Assembly (NCBI RefSeq): GCF_900461555.1 | Contig: NZ_UGOX01000001.1 | Coordinates: 2,741,501 to 2,805,500 of the forward strand | DNA: 64,000 bases | Source: Legionella quinlivanii | GTDB lineage: Bacteria > Pseudomonadota > Gammaproteobacteria > Legionellales > Legionellaceae | Direction of reading: 5' to 3' | Shown here: piece after piece, positions 27,079 through 35,813 of the stretch | Layout of the letters: every line of letters begins with the position of its first letter | Numbering within the stretch: position 1 is the first letter of the stretch | The notes under the pieces: generated by a model | Told to the model about the DNA's origin: nothing | The model's input: only the letters and a program-made list of their open reading frames with translations | Databases searched by the model: none | Program-made: the position numbers and the translations under genes

Positions 27079-28707
27079 ATGAAGAAATACCTTAGTGTAC
27101 CGCTGATGCTGCTCACCAGTATGACCTGGGCAGAAACCAAACCGCCCGCACTGGTTGTTCAGATTGTAGTGGATCAGCTTCGAGGCGACCTGCTGGAGCG
27201 CTATAAAACCAAGTTTGGCGCAGAGGGTTTTAACTACCTGCTAAGTCATGGCATCAATTACCAGAATGCCCATCACCCTCATGCGCATACTGTAACCTGT
27301 GTTGGACATGCGACTATTGCGACTGGAAGCTTCCCGGCTCTTCATGGCGTTGTGGCTAATGACTGGATTGATCGTCAAACCGGCCAGTCTGTTTATTGCA
27401 TGGAAGATTTAAACAGCAAAATTATTCCAACCTCGCACACAAAAAAAGAATTGCCTGGACGCTCACCACGCCAGCTGCTGGCTTCTACTCTCAGTGATGA
27501 ATTAGTGCTCGCTCAAAAAGGCCAGGCATTCGCCGTTTCCTTAAAGGATCGCGCAGCAATCACTCTTGCTGGCCATGCGGGTCAGGCCTATTGGTTTGAT
27601 CGAAGCAATGGCGGCTTTGTCAGCAGCAGTTATTATTTGACGCAATACCCACAATGGGTCATCAATTGGAATGCTGATTATCAGGATAAGAATGAAACCT
27701 GGTCGTTAAGCAAGCCGGTCAATCAATATACTTTCGCCAAATCGGCAGGCTTTCCTAACCGCTCCTCCAAGGATTTCGGCAAAGGATTCCCGCACCATAC
27801 TGGTGAACCGGGTAGTGAAGAATATTACGAATTCTTATCGATGACGCCCAAGGCGGATGAATTGACCGCTGATTTCGCCATTCACCTGCTCAAAGAAGAA
27901 AAATTGGGTAAAACGGCTAATACAGTCGATTATTTAGGCATTAGTTTCTCTGCTGTCGACGCAGTCGGTCATGAATTTGGACCAAACAGTCTGGAGTCAG
28001 AAGATAATTTGCTTCGTCTTGACCAAACGATGGCCAAATTACTCAAAGCGATTGATGCTCAGGTAGGACTTGCCAATACCCTAATTGTGCTCTCGGCAGA
28101 TCATGGAGTTAGTGACTCGCCAAGCTATCTTTCGGAACACCATATGCCGCAAGCCAATGCCTTAAATGAGAGTGAACTGCGTCAAAAAATAGAACAAACT
28201 TTACTCAAGCGATTCCAGCTGCCAGCTAACTCTCTGCAAGCGATTATGCCTCCGTATGTGTATCTCAATCATGACGTCATCCGCTCTCATAGTATGGATA
28301 TTGATCAGGTCAATGCGACCCTGGTTGAAGCACTTGGCAATTTCCCCGGCGTCTTTCAGGCTTATGCGCTGTCTTTGGCCAATACTCAACACGACTGGCT
28401 TAGCGACAAGGTGATTCGTATGGCTAATTTAAGCCGCGCCGGCGATCTTTATCTGGTGCCGCCTCCTTATCAATTGAGTGAAGATCAGGAAGGCCAGAAA
28501 GTCGATCATGGAACGCCCTGGCAATACGACAGTTATGTGCCGCTTCTTTTTGTGAACGCTCAATTTGAGCCGCAAGCGATTACTCGTCCTGTTTATACCA
28601 CAGACATTGCCACTACTCTGGCAGCGGTACTGGCCATCAAATCGCCTTCTGCCGCCGTAGGTCAGCCTTTAGCGGAGGTTACGCGTTTTTATGACAATAA
28701 AGCTTGA
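27079..28707 (+). CDS. Periplasmic alkaline phosphatase superfamily protein (PafA-like)
   Basis: 542 residues from the ATG at 27079, preceded by AAAGGA; the longer frame starts with TTG and has no such site. A signal peptide (1-18, cleavage after TWA) leads into the metal-site motif VVDQLRGD. The catalytic Thr lies in the TVTCVGHAT motif, and further metal ligands lie in SFSAVDAVGHEFGP, LSADHGVSD and the closing DHGTPW. This resembles phosphate-irrepressible PafA-type enzymes with a Thr nucleophile rather than E. coli PhoA with Ser. It probably releases phosphate from monoesters in the periplasm. Exact substrate range is unknown. Confidence 0.85.
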   Translation: MKKYLSVPLMLLTSMTWAETKPPALVVQIVVDQLRGDLLERYKTKFGAEGFNYLLSHGINYQNAHHPHAHTVTCVGHATIATGSFPALHGVVANDWIDRQTGQSVYCMEDLNSKIIPTSHTKKELPGRSPRQLLASTLSDELVLAQKGQAFAVSLKDRAAITLAGHAGQAYWFDRSNGGFVSSSYYLTQYPQWVINWNADYQDKNETWSLSKPVNQYTFAKSAGFPNRSSKDFGKGFPHHTGEPGSEEYYEFLSMTPKADELTADFAIHLLKEEKLGKTANTVDYLGISFSAVDAVGHEFGPNSLESEDNLLRLDQTMAKLLKAIDAQVGLANTLIVLSADHGVSDSPSYLSEHHMPQANALNESELRQKIEQTLLKRFQLPANSLQAIMPPYVYLNHDVIRSHSMDIDQVNATLVEALGNFPGVFQAYALSLANTQHDWLSDKVIRMANLSRAGDLYLVPPPYQLSEDQEGQKVDHGTPWQYDSYVPLLFVNAQFEPQAITRPVYTTDIATTLAAVLAIKSPSAAVGQPLAEVTRFYDNKA

Positions 28708-28842
28708 AAAGCGTTGAATTATGGCTAATTAATAAATAAGAAGCTCAACTCATCGCTTGTCGATTCATTGCGAGCTTGGCGAAAAATTCAAATCGATGAG
28801 CTCGCAAAACGATCGGTTCAATTCCAAGGAATGGTGGTTAAA

Positions 28843-29688
28843 ATGAATAATTTGAAAACTTTAATTCTTCTGGCGGCATTAACAGCCCTTCTCATGTTAA
28901 TCGGCCGTTTATTAGGCGGCTATGGCGGCATGATGATTGCCTTGATTTTTGCGGTCGTTATGAATTTTGGCGCCTACTGGTTTTCAGATCAGATTGTATT
29001 GCGAATGTATAAAGCACAACCACTGGATGAAAGCCATCCAGTTTATTCTATTGTTTCTCAACTTGCCAATCGGGCACAAATCCCTGTTCCAAAAGTGTAT
29101 ATAGTTGATGCCCCCGTGCCCAATGCCTTTGCTACAGGACGAAGTCCGGAACATGCCAGCGTTGCCGTAACGACTGGAATATTATCCAGACTTAGCCAGG
29201 AAGAGCTGACAGGCGTGCTCGCGCATGAAATTTCACACGTGACTCATCGGGATACACTAATCAGTGTTATTGCTGCCACCTTGGCAGGCGCGATTAGCGG
29301 AATCGCTAATATGTTCATATTTTTGCCGATGGGCCATGACTCTGAAGGAGAGCGAAATAACCCGATCGGCGCGATATTAATGCTGATTTTAGCGCCGATG
29401 GCAGCAGGCCTGATCCAAATGGCGGTTTCTCGCTCAAGAGAATACGAAGCTGATGTCGGCGGAGCTAAATTGTCCGGTCACCCTTTATGGCTGGCCAGCG
29501 CATTGGGAAAATTGGAAATGGCCAATCAGCAGGGTCAATTTCCTGCGGCAGAAAGACATCCAACCACCGCCAATTTATTTATTGTCAATCCATTAACCAG
29601 CCAACGTCTGACTGCCCTCTTTTCAACTCACCCGCCTACTGCTGACCGGATTGCAAGATTACAGGAAATGGCGCGCGGCAGCTTTTAA
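28843..29688 (+). CDS. htpX: Membrane-bound zinc protease HtpX
   Basis: 281 residues from the ATG at 28843, giving the family's N-terminus ([17 protein letters not shown]) and preceded by GGTGG; an ORF extending 25 codons upstream is not supported. Four hydrophobic segments surround the cytoplasmic-facing protease domain with His128-Glu-Ile-Ser-His132, the downstream third-ligand region [17 protein letters not shown], and a closing [14 protein letters not shown]. HtpX degrades damaged inner-membrane proteins alongside FtsH. No heat-shock promoter of the sigma-32 type was found upstream. Confidence 0.96.
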   Translation: MNNLKTLILLAALTALLMLIGRLLGGYGGMMIALIFAVVMNFGAYWFSDQIVLRMYKAQPLDESHPVYSIVSQLANRAQIPVPKVYIVDAPVPNAFATGRSPEHASVAVTTGILSRLSQEELTGVLAHEISHVTHRDTLISVIAATLAGAISGIANMFIFLPMGHDSEGERNNPIGAILMLILAPMAAGLIQMAVSRSREYEADVGGAKLSGHPLWLASALGKLEMANQQGQFPAAERHPTTANLFIVNPLTSQRLTALFSTHPPTADRIARLQEMARGSF

Positions 29689-29755
29689 TCACTTGCGTTG
29701 GCAGGATATTCTAAGGATAATTCAGTCCTAGTAATTTAATTATCATGAGTATTGT

Positions 29756-30178
29756 ATGGGACAACTTGGGCAATTTATTGTTAATCACTGGGCTTTATGG
29801 TTAGGCTTAATTCTCATTCTACTGCTCATTTTAATTAATGAAATTCAATCACAGAAAAAACGTGCCAAGGAAGTGTCGCCGCAACAGGCCGTTCACTTCA
29901 TTAATCGAGACGATGCGACAGTAATTGATCTGCGTGATCTTGAAACTTATCGAAAGGGTCATATTATTAATTCAGTACGTGCCAGTGTAGAGGACTTTGA
30001 ACAGCAATCACTGGATAAATATAAAGACAAACCTATTATCCTGGTTTGTGCTAAAGGTTTACAATCTACGGCATTGGCTGCTAAATTGCGTGCACAGGGA
30101 TTCACCGCGCCGATGATTCTGGCAGGCGGAATAAGTGCATGGCAAAATGCAGACTTACCTCTGGTAAAAGGAAAATAA
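29756..30178 (+). CDS. yibN: Membrane-anchored rhodanese YibN
   Basis: 140 residues: one N-terminal membrane helix (about 10-29, rich in Leu and Ile) and a cytoplasmic rhodanese domain with VIDLRDLETYRKGHI and the loop VCAKGLQS (Cys98). It is the first gene of yibN-grxC-secB-gpsA, an order shared with E. coli. The conserved linkage supports the YibN name, but its substrate is not known. Confidence 0.9.
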   Translation: MGQLGQFIVNHWALWLGLILILLLILINEIQSQKKRAKEVSPQQAVHFINRDDATVIDLRDLETYRKGHIINSVRASVEDFEQQSLDKYKDKPIILVCAKGLQSTALAAKLRAQGFTAPMILAGGISAWQNADLPLVKGK

Positions 30179-30181
30179 ACT

Positions 30182-30433
30182 ATGGCAAGCATAATTATGT
30201 ATAGCACCAGTTACTGCCCTTATTGCGTAAGAGCCAAGCAGCTGCTTGATAGCAAAAAGGTTAGTTATCAGGAGATCCGCGTTGATGAAGAACCGGGAAA
30301 ACGCGATGAAATGATTGCCCGCAGTGGACGCAGGACGGTCCCCCAGATTTTTATTAATGGTCAGCATATCGGCGGCTGTGATGATTTATATGCACTCGAA
30401 GATGCGGGTAAGCTAAATGAACTTTTACAATAA
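30182..30433 (+). CDS. grxC: Glutaredoxin 3
   Basis: 83 residues, the usual length, with the active-site Cys12-Pro-Tyr-Cys15, the TVPQIFINGQHIGG cis-Pro and glutathione-binding segment, and the DDLYALEDAGKL closing motif. It reduces disulfides at the expense of glutathione, whose synthesis genes are about 5 kb away. It starts 3 bases after yibN and precedes secB. Confidence 0.96.
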   Translation: MASIIMYSTSYCPYCVRAKQLLDSKKVSYQEIRVDEEPGKRDEMIARSGRRTVPQIFINGQHIGGCDDLYALEDAGKLNELLQ

Positions 30434-30445
30434 CTAGGAAAAATA

Positions 30446-30925
30446 ATGAACGAAGCCACTACAAATCCAGCGAATGAAGCTCAATTTATGATTCAAAGGG
30501 TGTACATGAAAGACAGTTCTTTTGAAACCCCTAATACGCCTGCTGTTTTCCAGCAACAATGGGAACCTGAGTTAACTCTGGATCTGAATACAGAAAATAC
30601 TGAATTAGAAAAAAACGTGTATGAAGTCGTTCTTACTGTGACTGCTACTGTCAAAAATAAAAACACTACGGCGTTTCTGGCTGAAGTCAAGCAAGCAGGT
30701 ATTTTTACAATCCAGGGAGCTCCTAAAGAACAATTAGGTCATTTACTGGGAAGTTTCTGTCCAAGTATTCTGTTCCCCTATGCCCGCGAAGCAATTACTT
30801 CACAAGTTATCCGCGGCAGCTTTCCTCAACTGGTACTGGCACCCATTAATTTTGATGCCCTGTATATGCAGCAACTTGAAGAGCAAAGCAAATCCAAAGC
30901 AGACGAAACAGAAACTACTCATTAA
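30446..30925 (+). CDS. secB: Protein-export chaperone SecB
   Basis: 159 residues with the SecB signatures FMIQRVYMKDSSFETPNTP, the VYEVVLTVTAT strand pair, QAGIFTIQG and LFPYAREAITSQVIRGSFPQLVLAPINFDALY. The tetramer holds preproteins unfolded and delivers them to SecA. AGGA precedes the ATG. It lies between grxC and gpsA with short gaps, so it is co-transcribed. Confidence 0.97.
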   Translation: MNEATTNPANEAQFMIQRVYMKDSSFETPNTPAVFQQQWEPELTLDLNTENTELEKNVYEVVLTVTATVKNKNTTAFLAEVKQAGIFTIQGAPKEQLGHLLGSFCPSILFPYAREAITSQVIRGSFPQLVLAPINFDALYMQQLEEQSKSKADETETTH

Positions 30926-30927
30926 TA

Positions 30928-31923
30928 ATGAATGTTCAAAAAACCATCGCTATATTGGGAGCCGGTTCCTGGGGAACCGCAATCGCTATCCATATAGCGA
31001 ATACAGGCAGAAACGTCATGCTGTGGGCGCGTAACCCGCAGCATGTTGCTTCCATGCAGACCACTCGCTGTAATCAACGTTATTTGCCGAACATCAAATT
31101 ACCTGACAACTTGCAGGTCACTGATAATCTTCATGAATGTTCTGCATCGGCTGATGAAGTTATTATCGCCGTTCCCTCTCATTCTTTTTCTGAATTGCTT
31201 GAGCTTATTGACAAACCCGCAAGAGGCATCGCATGGTTGACCAAGGGGCTCGATCCATCCAGTAATCAATTTCTAAGCCAGATTGTCGCTAATCATTGGG
31301 GCGAGGAATTTTCAGTTGCGGCAATTTCAGGTCCTTCTTTTGCAAAAGAAGTCGCTCAGAGCCTGCCTACTGCCCTGACACTGGCGGGTAATAATATTGC
31401 CTACCAGGAATCCACTCGCAACCTTCTGCATCATCAGAATCTGCGCGTCTACCTAAGCAATGATTTAATTGGTGTTCAGTTGTGTGGTGCGGTTAAAAAT
31501 GTTCTTGCTATTGCCTGCGGAATCAGCGATGGACTGCATTTTGGCGCCAATGCCAAAGCGGCATTAATCACCCGAGGTCTAACGGAAATGCGCCGTCTTG
31601 GAAAGGTTTTGGGCGCACGTGATGAAAGCTTTATGGGCTTGGCTGGTGTGGGCGATCTGGTATTGACCTGTACGGATGATCAGTCTCGGAACCGCCGTTT
31701 TGGCCTGCATTTAGGTCATGGAATTTCTTCTCAAGAAGCTGAAAAACTCATCGGACAAGTCGTGGAAGGCAAACATAACGCGGCACAAATTTGTCTTTTG
31801 GCAGATCGCTATCAGGTAGAAATGCCCATCTGTACTGTAGTAAACAGTCTGTTAAAGGGGGAACTGAATCCTCAGCAAGCTGTTCTTCAATTAATGAGCC
31901 GCTCTGCTCGAGATGAAGATTGA
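30928..31923 (+). CDS. gpsA: NAD(P)-dependent glycerol-3-phosphate dehydrogenase
   Basis: 331 residues: N-terminal nucleotide-binding GAGSWGTAIAIHIA, the hinge motif SGPSFAKEVAQSLPTALTLA, catalytic Lys in GAVKNVLAIACGISDGLHFGAN, and GLAGVGDLVLTCTDDQSRNRRFG. It makes sn-glycerol 3-phosphate for phospholipid synthesis. It starts 2 bases after secB and closes the conserved four-gene cluster. Confidence 0.97.
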   Translation: MNVQKTIAILGAGSWGTAIAIHIANTGRNVMLWARNPQHVASMQTTRCNQRYLPNIKLPDNLQVTDNLHECSASADEVIIAVPSHSFSELLELIDKPARGIAWLTKGLDPSSNQFLSQIVANHWGEEFSVAAISGPSFAKEVAQSLPTALTLAGNNIAYQESTRNLLHHQNLRVYLSNDLIGVQLCGAVKNVLAIACGISDGLHFGANAKAALITRGLTEMRRLGKVLGARDESFMGLAGVGDLVLTCTDDQSRNRRFGLHLGHGISSQEAEKLIGQVVEGKHNAAQICLLADRYQVEMPICTVVNSLLKGELNPQQAVLQLMSRSARDED

Positions 31924-32004
31924 ATCTATAGTTTTAATATAATCTATACTTATTCTCATTCGTTCTTGCTGTATTAAAACCATTCAATAATAAGGAGATT
32001 AATA

Positions 32005-32385
32005 ATGGACCAGCCACAAATTGGGAAATTCTGCTGGAATGAGCTAGCTACGCCTGATGTATCTGCTGCCAAAGAATTCTATGGAAAATTGTTAGGATGG
32101 CAGTTCACTGAACATGATACCGGCGATATGGTTTATACGTTTATTAAAACCGCGGGAAGCGACGATCTTGGTGGAATATGGGGAATCCCTAAAGACAGGC
32201 AAAACGAAATTCCACCTCACTGGATGGGATATATCCTGGTTGAAGATCTTGAAGAGAAACTGGAAAAAGCCACTGAATTAGGAGCCACTGTAAAAATGCC
32301 GGTTACGCCAGTGGGTGAAATTGGTTACTTCGCGATCCTCGTGGATCCCACTGGCGCTCATATTGCACTATGGCAGAATAGATAG
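32005..32385 (+). CDS. VOC (glyoxalase/bleomycin resistance) superfamily protein
   Basis: 126 residues with paired beta-alpha-beta-beta-beta modules: FCWNELATPDVSAAKEFYGKLLGWQF in the first and VEDLEEKLEKATELGATVKMPVTPVGEIGYFAILVDPTGAHIALWQ in the second. This is the VOC fold, whose members include isomerases, dioxygenases and binding proteins, so the reaction cannot be stated. AAGGAG lies eight bases before the ATG. It is transcribed on its own after gpsA; TATAAT at 31937-31942 could be its -10 element, though the -35 is poor. Confidence 0.88.
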   Translation: MDQPQIGKFCWNELATPDVSAAKEFYGKLLGWQFTEHDTGDMVYTFIKTAGSDDLGGIWGIPKDRQNEIPPHWMGYILVEDLEEKLEKATELGATVKMPVTPVGEIGYFAILVDPTGAHIALWQNR

Positions 32386-32428
32386 GTCTACCCGAAAGTG
32401 GGAGACACTCTAATCCGATTTTACCTAA

Positions 32429-32512
32429 CGTAGGTCGGGCGCTTCGCCCGACGTTTTCGAATTGTTGAAATTTGATGAAAATGGAATTGTCGGGCGAAGC
32501 GCCCGACCTACG
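32429..32512. repeat. Nested inverted repeat of the GTAGGTCGGGC family
   Basis: Two 24-bp arms, each itself a hairpin (GTCGGGCG and its complement over a short centre), face each other across 36 bases. The outer ends are CGTAGG and CCTACG. It lies between the convergent VOC and orphan genes. Repeats of this sequence type are widespread in proteobacterial spacers. Confidence 0.75.
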
Positions 32513-32521
32513 CTGAGGTGT

Positions 32522-33145
32522 TTATCTGGGCCCTGCAGGCGCTTCGCTCAGAGCATCAGTGTGTTCTTCCAAAGATAATGGAATATCATAAACTTCACAC
32601 AACTCTTTTAATTTGAGGTTAAATGGCTCAGCAGCAATTAAGGAGGATTTGATAAAAAGTGATTCATCCAAATGTAATTCGTCATTAAATACAGCATTAG
32701 ATAAGACATTTATTTTATGACTGCAATCAGCACTCTGTTCCTCAGCAGTAAATATGGATTTTCCCTCATGTGGTTCCAGCAGTGCTTGGATAGCATCCTT
32801 CATTTCCGAACCAAGATGCCGGGGATTTCTTCTATAATACATATCATCGGGATAACACTGATCATTGTAATACTTGGCAGCTAATAATGTACCAATCACA
32901 ATTTTGAACTGTTCTTCCTGATTTAGATTGGCATCATTTAACAACTCCAATCCTTTTTTTAGATACTCTCGACTATAGCTTTTAAACGGTTTAATATAGA
33001 CATACCCCTGATGAATAGTCGCACAGTTTGTCATACACTGATGCAATGTATTCTTTGCCATATCTATAAATAACAGACCATCCGTACAATGCGTTATTTC
33101 AGCATATTGATCGCTGACCGTCTTTAGTTTTTGCCAAAATCCCAT
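32522..33145 (-). CDS. Orphan soluble protein of 207 residues, effector-like C-terminus
   Basis: Not recognised. The sequence looks helical and soluble, opening MGFWQKLKTVSDQYAEI, with seven Cys, no signal peptide and no membrane segment. It ends SLEEHTDALSEAPAGPR: acidic residues followed by small and polar ones near the C-terminus, as in many Dot/Icm substrates. It lies alone between a repeat cluster and the tRNA genes. No ribosome site of note is visible. Secretion is inference only. Confidence 0.55.
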   Translation of the reverse strand: MGFWQKLKTVSDQYAEITHCTDGLLFIDMAKNTLHQCMTNCATIHQGYVYIKPFKSYSREYLKKGLELLNDANLNQEEQFKIVIGTLLAAKYYNDQCYPDDMYYRRNPRHLGSEMKDAIQALLEPHEGKSIFTAEEQSADCSHKINVLSNAVFNDELHLDESLFIKSSLIAAEPFNLKLKELCEVYDIPLSLEEHTDALSEAPAGPR

Positions 33146-33301
33146 AGAAATCCTTTAATAATATTAACTGAATCTTTTTTGCTAGCAGAAGATATACAGA
33201 GCAATCATCAGATCTTAAAATCGAAGTGCTGGCGATGTTCTTCCAATAATTAGATATCTCAGATTACACTTGAGATATTAAAACTTGAACATGTACTTGA
33301 A

Positions 33302-33390
33302 TGGTGCCCAGGGCCGGAGTCGAACCGGCACGGGATTTAACTCCCGAGGGATTTTAAGTCCCTTGCGTCTACCTGTTTCGCCACCTGGGC
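33302..33390 (-). tRNA. leuZ: tRNA-Leu(TAA)
   Basis: 89 bases including an encoded CCA. The acceptor stem GCCCAGG pairs perfectly with CCTGGGC, discriminator A. The anticodon loop CTTAAAA carries TAA, the extra arm is long as expected for class II leucine tRNAs, and the T arm has GGTTCGACT. It is third in the gene order Gly-Cys-Leu after pgsA, identical to glyW-cysT-leuZ of E. coli. Confidence 0.96.
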
Positions 33391-33397
33391 ATTTTTG

Positions 33398-33471
33398 TGG
33401 AGGCTGAGGCCGGAATCGAACCGGCGTACACGGCTTTGCAGGCCGCTGCATGACCACTCTGCCACACAGCC
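33398..33471 (-). tRNA. cysT: tRNA-Cys(GCA)
   Basis: 74 bases with encoded CCA and discriminator T. The anticodon loop CTGCAAA carries GCA and the T arm is GCCGG-TTCGATT-CCGGC. The acceptor stem GGCTGTG against CTCAGCC pairs at six of seven positions; bases 6 and 67 are both T, a U-U mismatch in the RNA. It lies 7 bases upstream of tRNA-Leu in transcription order. Confidence 0.95.
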
Positions 33472-33485
33472 TTATTTTTCTGTTG

Positions 33486-33512
33486 AAAAAAAAGCGACTT
33501 ATACGTCGCTTT
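33486..33512 (-). terminator. Terminator-shaped hairpin between tRNA-Gly and tRNA-Cys
   Basis: On the minus strand AAAGCGAC, a six-base loop and GTCGCTTT are followed by further T residues, the form of a Rho-independent terminator. It starts 5 bases past the tRNA-Gly CCA and its T-run ends 14 bases before tRNA-Cys, leaving no room for a separate promoter. It may be an attenuator or an RNA-processing hairpin rather than a full stop. Confidence 0.6.
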
Positions 33513-33517
33513 GAATT

Positions 33518-33593
<76 letters not shown>

Positions 33594-33645
33594 GTCTTTA
33601 TGTGAAGCATTTTACCGAAAATTGATTCTCTGTCAACACATAAAT

Positions 33646-34209
33646 TTAACTTTTTTTAGTTAATTCTGGCCATGCAATGGACAAATAAATAACCATTGAC
33701 CATATGGTCAAAATGGCGGCCACATAAAGCAAAATAAAACCAATTAATCCCCACCAGGACTGAGTCGGATCAAAGGCTACCAGTAAAACCAGCGCCGCCA
33801 TTTGCAATGTGGTTTTAACCTTGCCAATGTAACTTACAGTGACACTGGCTCGACTGCCCACCTCTGCCATCCACTCACGAAGTGCTGAGATCACGATTTC
33901 TCTGCCTACAATAACGATAGCCGGCAATGTGATGTAATCGACATCCCTCGCTCCAACCAGCAGCAGAAGCGTACAGGCAACCAGTAATTTATCAGCAACA
34001 GGATCAAGAAAAGCACCGAATGGCGACATCAATTTCATTTTTCGGGCAACATAACCATCCAGCCAGTCAGTAAATCCCGCTAAAGCAAAAATAATGGCCG
34101 CCAAACCCCTCGACCAGGCGAAGGGCAGATAAAATACAATAATAAAAACCGGAATCAGCACTATCCGAAACAACGTCAACATATTGGGTAAACTGGTTAG
34201 ATTACTCAC
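33646..34209 (-). CDS. pgsA: CDP-diacylglycerol-glycerol-3-phosphate 3-phosphatidyltransferase
   Basis: 187 residues from a GTG at 34209, which has AAGGA eight bases ahead and gives the usual length; the frame continues upstream into the HAD gene, but this extension is out of family. The CDP-alcohol phosphotransferase motif is DWLDGYVARKMKLMSPFGAFLDPVADK, and REIVISALREWMAEVG follows. It makes phosphatidylglycerol phosphate in the inner membrane. It starts 4 bases after the HAD stop and precedes the Gly-Cys-Leu tRNA genes. uvrC, its usual upstream neighbour in E. coli, is absent here. Confidence 0.95.
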   Translation of the reverse strand: MSNLTSLPNMLTLFRIVLIPVFIIVFYLPFAWSRGLAAIIFALAGFTDWLDGYVARKMKLMSPFGAFLDPVADKLLVACTLLLLVGARDVDYITLPAIVIVGREIVISALREWMAEVGSRASVTVSYIGKVKTTLQMAALVLLVAFDPTQSWWGLIGFILLYVAAILTIWSMVIYLSIAWPELTKKS

Positions 34210-34213
34210 GACA

Positions 34214-34876
34214 TCAATCCTTTTGGGGCAGTTGAAGAAAATCTGCAACCAGCTGGTAATCATCAAATACGGCCAGTGCACCTGATTGCTCTAATAACTC
34301 CGGATGCTGGTGGTAAAAATCAACCCCAATCACATCAACTTGTAAACTTTTCGCCATTTCCATATCAGTGGGTGAGTCTCCTATCATCAGCGTCTCGCTC
34401 GCAGTAACTCCAAAATCCTGCAAAATTTCTTTAAGCATTTCCGGATGCGGTTTGGATGGAAGGCTGCCTGCCGATTTTGTCACAATGAAATATTTTTCAA
34501 GCCCGGTGCTTTGCAGCGCCTTATGCAAACTTTGCTGCCCCTTGTTGGTGGCAATTGCAAGAAAAACGCCTTCTTCACTCAAGCGTCTGATTAGGTCAAA
34601 AACACCCGGAATCAAATAAACTTCCGCATGTCGAGTATATAGTTTACTTTGAACCGCCTCCAGCAATTCTTCCATCTGCTGCGTACTTAAATGAGGGAAT
34701 ACTTTTTTAGTCGCCTTAACCAGACCAAGGTTTACATTTTCCCTTGCTATTTCAGGATTTAACTCCCCAAAATTCAGGCGCTTTGCTTCACTGGCCACAT
34801 AATCGATAATTTGCCCCAGAGTGTCGCTGATTGTCCCTTCCCAGTCGAAGACGACCAGACGATATCGCTTACTCAT
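34214..34876 (-). CDS. HAD-IA family phosphatase (phosphoglycolate phosphatase-like)
   Basis: 220 residues from the ATG at 34876; a GTG three codons earlier is possible. Motif I is VVFDWEGTISDTLG, motif II AIATNKG, motif III SKPHPEML, and motif IV MIGDSPTDMEMAK, all intact, with a four-helix cap after motif I. The first position after the nucleophile Asp is Trp and the general acid position carries Glu (DWEGT rather than the common DxDGT). It overlaps rluC by 8 bases and precedes pgsA by 4. rluC-HAD pairing is common in gammaproteobacteria. Substrate is not determined. Confidence 0.85.
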   Translation of the reverse strand: MSKRYRLVVFDWEGTISDTLGQIIDYVASEAKRLNFGELNPEIARENVNLGLVKATKKVFPHLSTQQMEELLEAVQSKLYTRHAEVYLIPGVFDLIRRLSEEGVFLAIATNKGQQSLHKALQSTGLEKYFIVTKSAGSLPSKPHPEMLKEILQDFGVTASETLMIGDSPTDMEMAKSLQVDVIGVDFYHQHPELLEQSGALAVFDDYQLVADFLQLPQKD

Positions 34877-35813
34877 GAATACCACACTCCCGTGTACGTA
34901 AAAATTTTAATGTTTGACTAAATTGCTCATCCAATTCAGCTTCAAAGCAAAGTTTTTTATCCTTCAGATTAAATTGAATTGCGCGCGCATGCAAATATAG
35001 TCGAGAACGATCCTGAATGAAATCATAGGACAAACGTCTGCCGCCATATTTTTCATCGCCAGCGATTGGGTGTTTAATATGTGCGCTATGTACCCTGATC
35101 TGGTGCGTGCGGCCTGTTTTGGGTGAAGCCTCTATCCAACAGGCATCTGAGTAATTCTCCAATAATCTGAAAGTTGTTTGCGAGGGCTTGCCTTCTGGAT
35201 GCACGACAACCACACGCTCGCCTGATTGCAGATTATTTTTCTTTAAAGGGGCATCAACCAGAATTTTTTTTTCATCCGCCCAGCTATTTTGAAGAAGTGC
35301 CCAATAAATTTTCTTTACCTCTCTGCTTTCCAATTGCGCCTGGATTAATCGGAGTGCACTTCTTTTTTTGGCCAGCAAAAGACAGCCTGAAGTCTCTCTA
35401 TCCAGACGATGAACCAGTTCGAGATAATGAAGATCGGTCCGAATTTTTCGTAAAGCCTCGATAACTCCCAGATTTAAACCACTGCCGCCGTGAACGGCGA
35501 TACCTGCGGGCTTATTAATGACGAGCAGCTCGCCGTCTTCATAAATAATACTTTGTCTCAGGCGCTGCTCCATCCTGTCGCCGACAAAAATCTCTTTTTC
35601 CTGGCTGACACGCACAGGCGGAATACGAAGAATATCGCCTTCTTTCAAGCGGCTGGATGCTTCTGCTCTTTTTTTGTTGATGCGTACTTCCCCGGAACGA
35701 ATGATACGATAGATATGACTCTTGGGAACTCCTTTTAATATCCTCATCAGATAATTGTCGAGACGCTGCCCCTCTTCATTGGCAGTGACTTCCAGATAGC
35801 GTACATCATTCAT
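34869..35813 (-). CDS. rluC: 23S rRNA pseudouridine synthase RluC
   Basis: 314 residues from the ATG at 35813 (two codons into a frame that opens with TTG). An N-terminal S4 RNA-binding domain (GQRLDNYLMRILKGVPKSHIYRIIRSGEVRIN) precedes a RluA-family catalytic domain with ELVHRLDRETSGCLLLAK, whose Asp is the catalytic residue, and PKTGRTHQIRVH. RluC modifies positions 955, 2504 and 2580 of 23S rRNA. It is divergent from rne, as in E. coli, which supports RluC over RluD. Confidence 0.92.
   Translation of the reverse strand: MNDVRYLEVTANEEGQRLDNYLMRILKGVPKSHIYRIIRSGEVRINKKRAEASSRLKEGDILRIPPVRVSQEKEIFVGDRMEQRLRQSIIYEDGELLVINKPAGIAVHGGSGLNLGVIEALRKIRTDLHYLELVHRLDRETSGCLLLAKKRSALRLIQAQLESREVKKIYWALLQNSWADEKKILVDAPLKKNNLQSGERVVVVHPEGKPSQTTFRLLENYSDACWIEASPKTGRTHQIRVHSAHIKHPIAGDEKYGGRRLSYDFIQDRSRLYLHARAIQFNLKDKKLCFEAELDEQFSQTLKFLRTRECGIHE

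Noticed and set aside
28708-28842. Sigma-32 promoter before htpX
   Set aside because: CTTGAA occurs at 28704-28709, but no CCCCAT-type -10 follows at the required distance.
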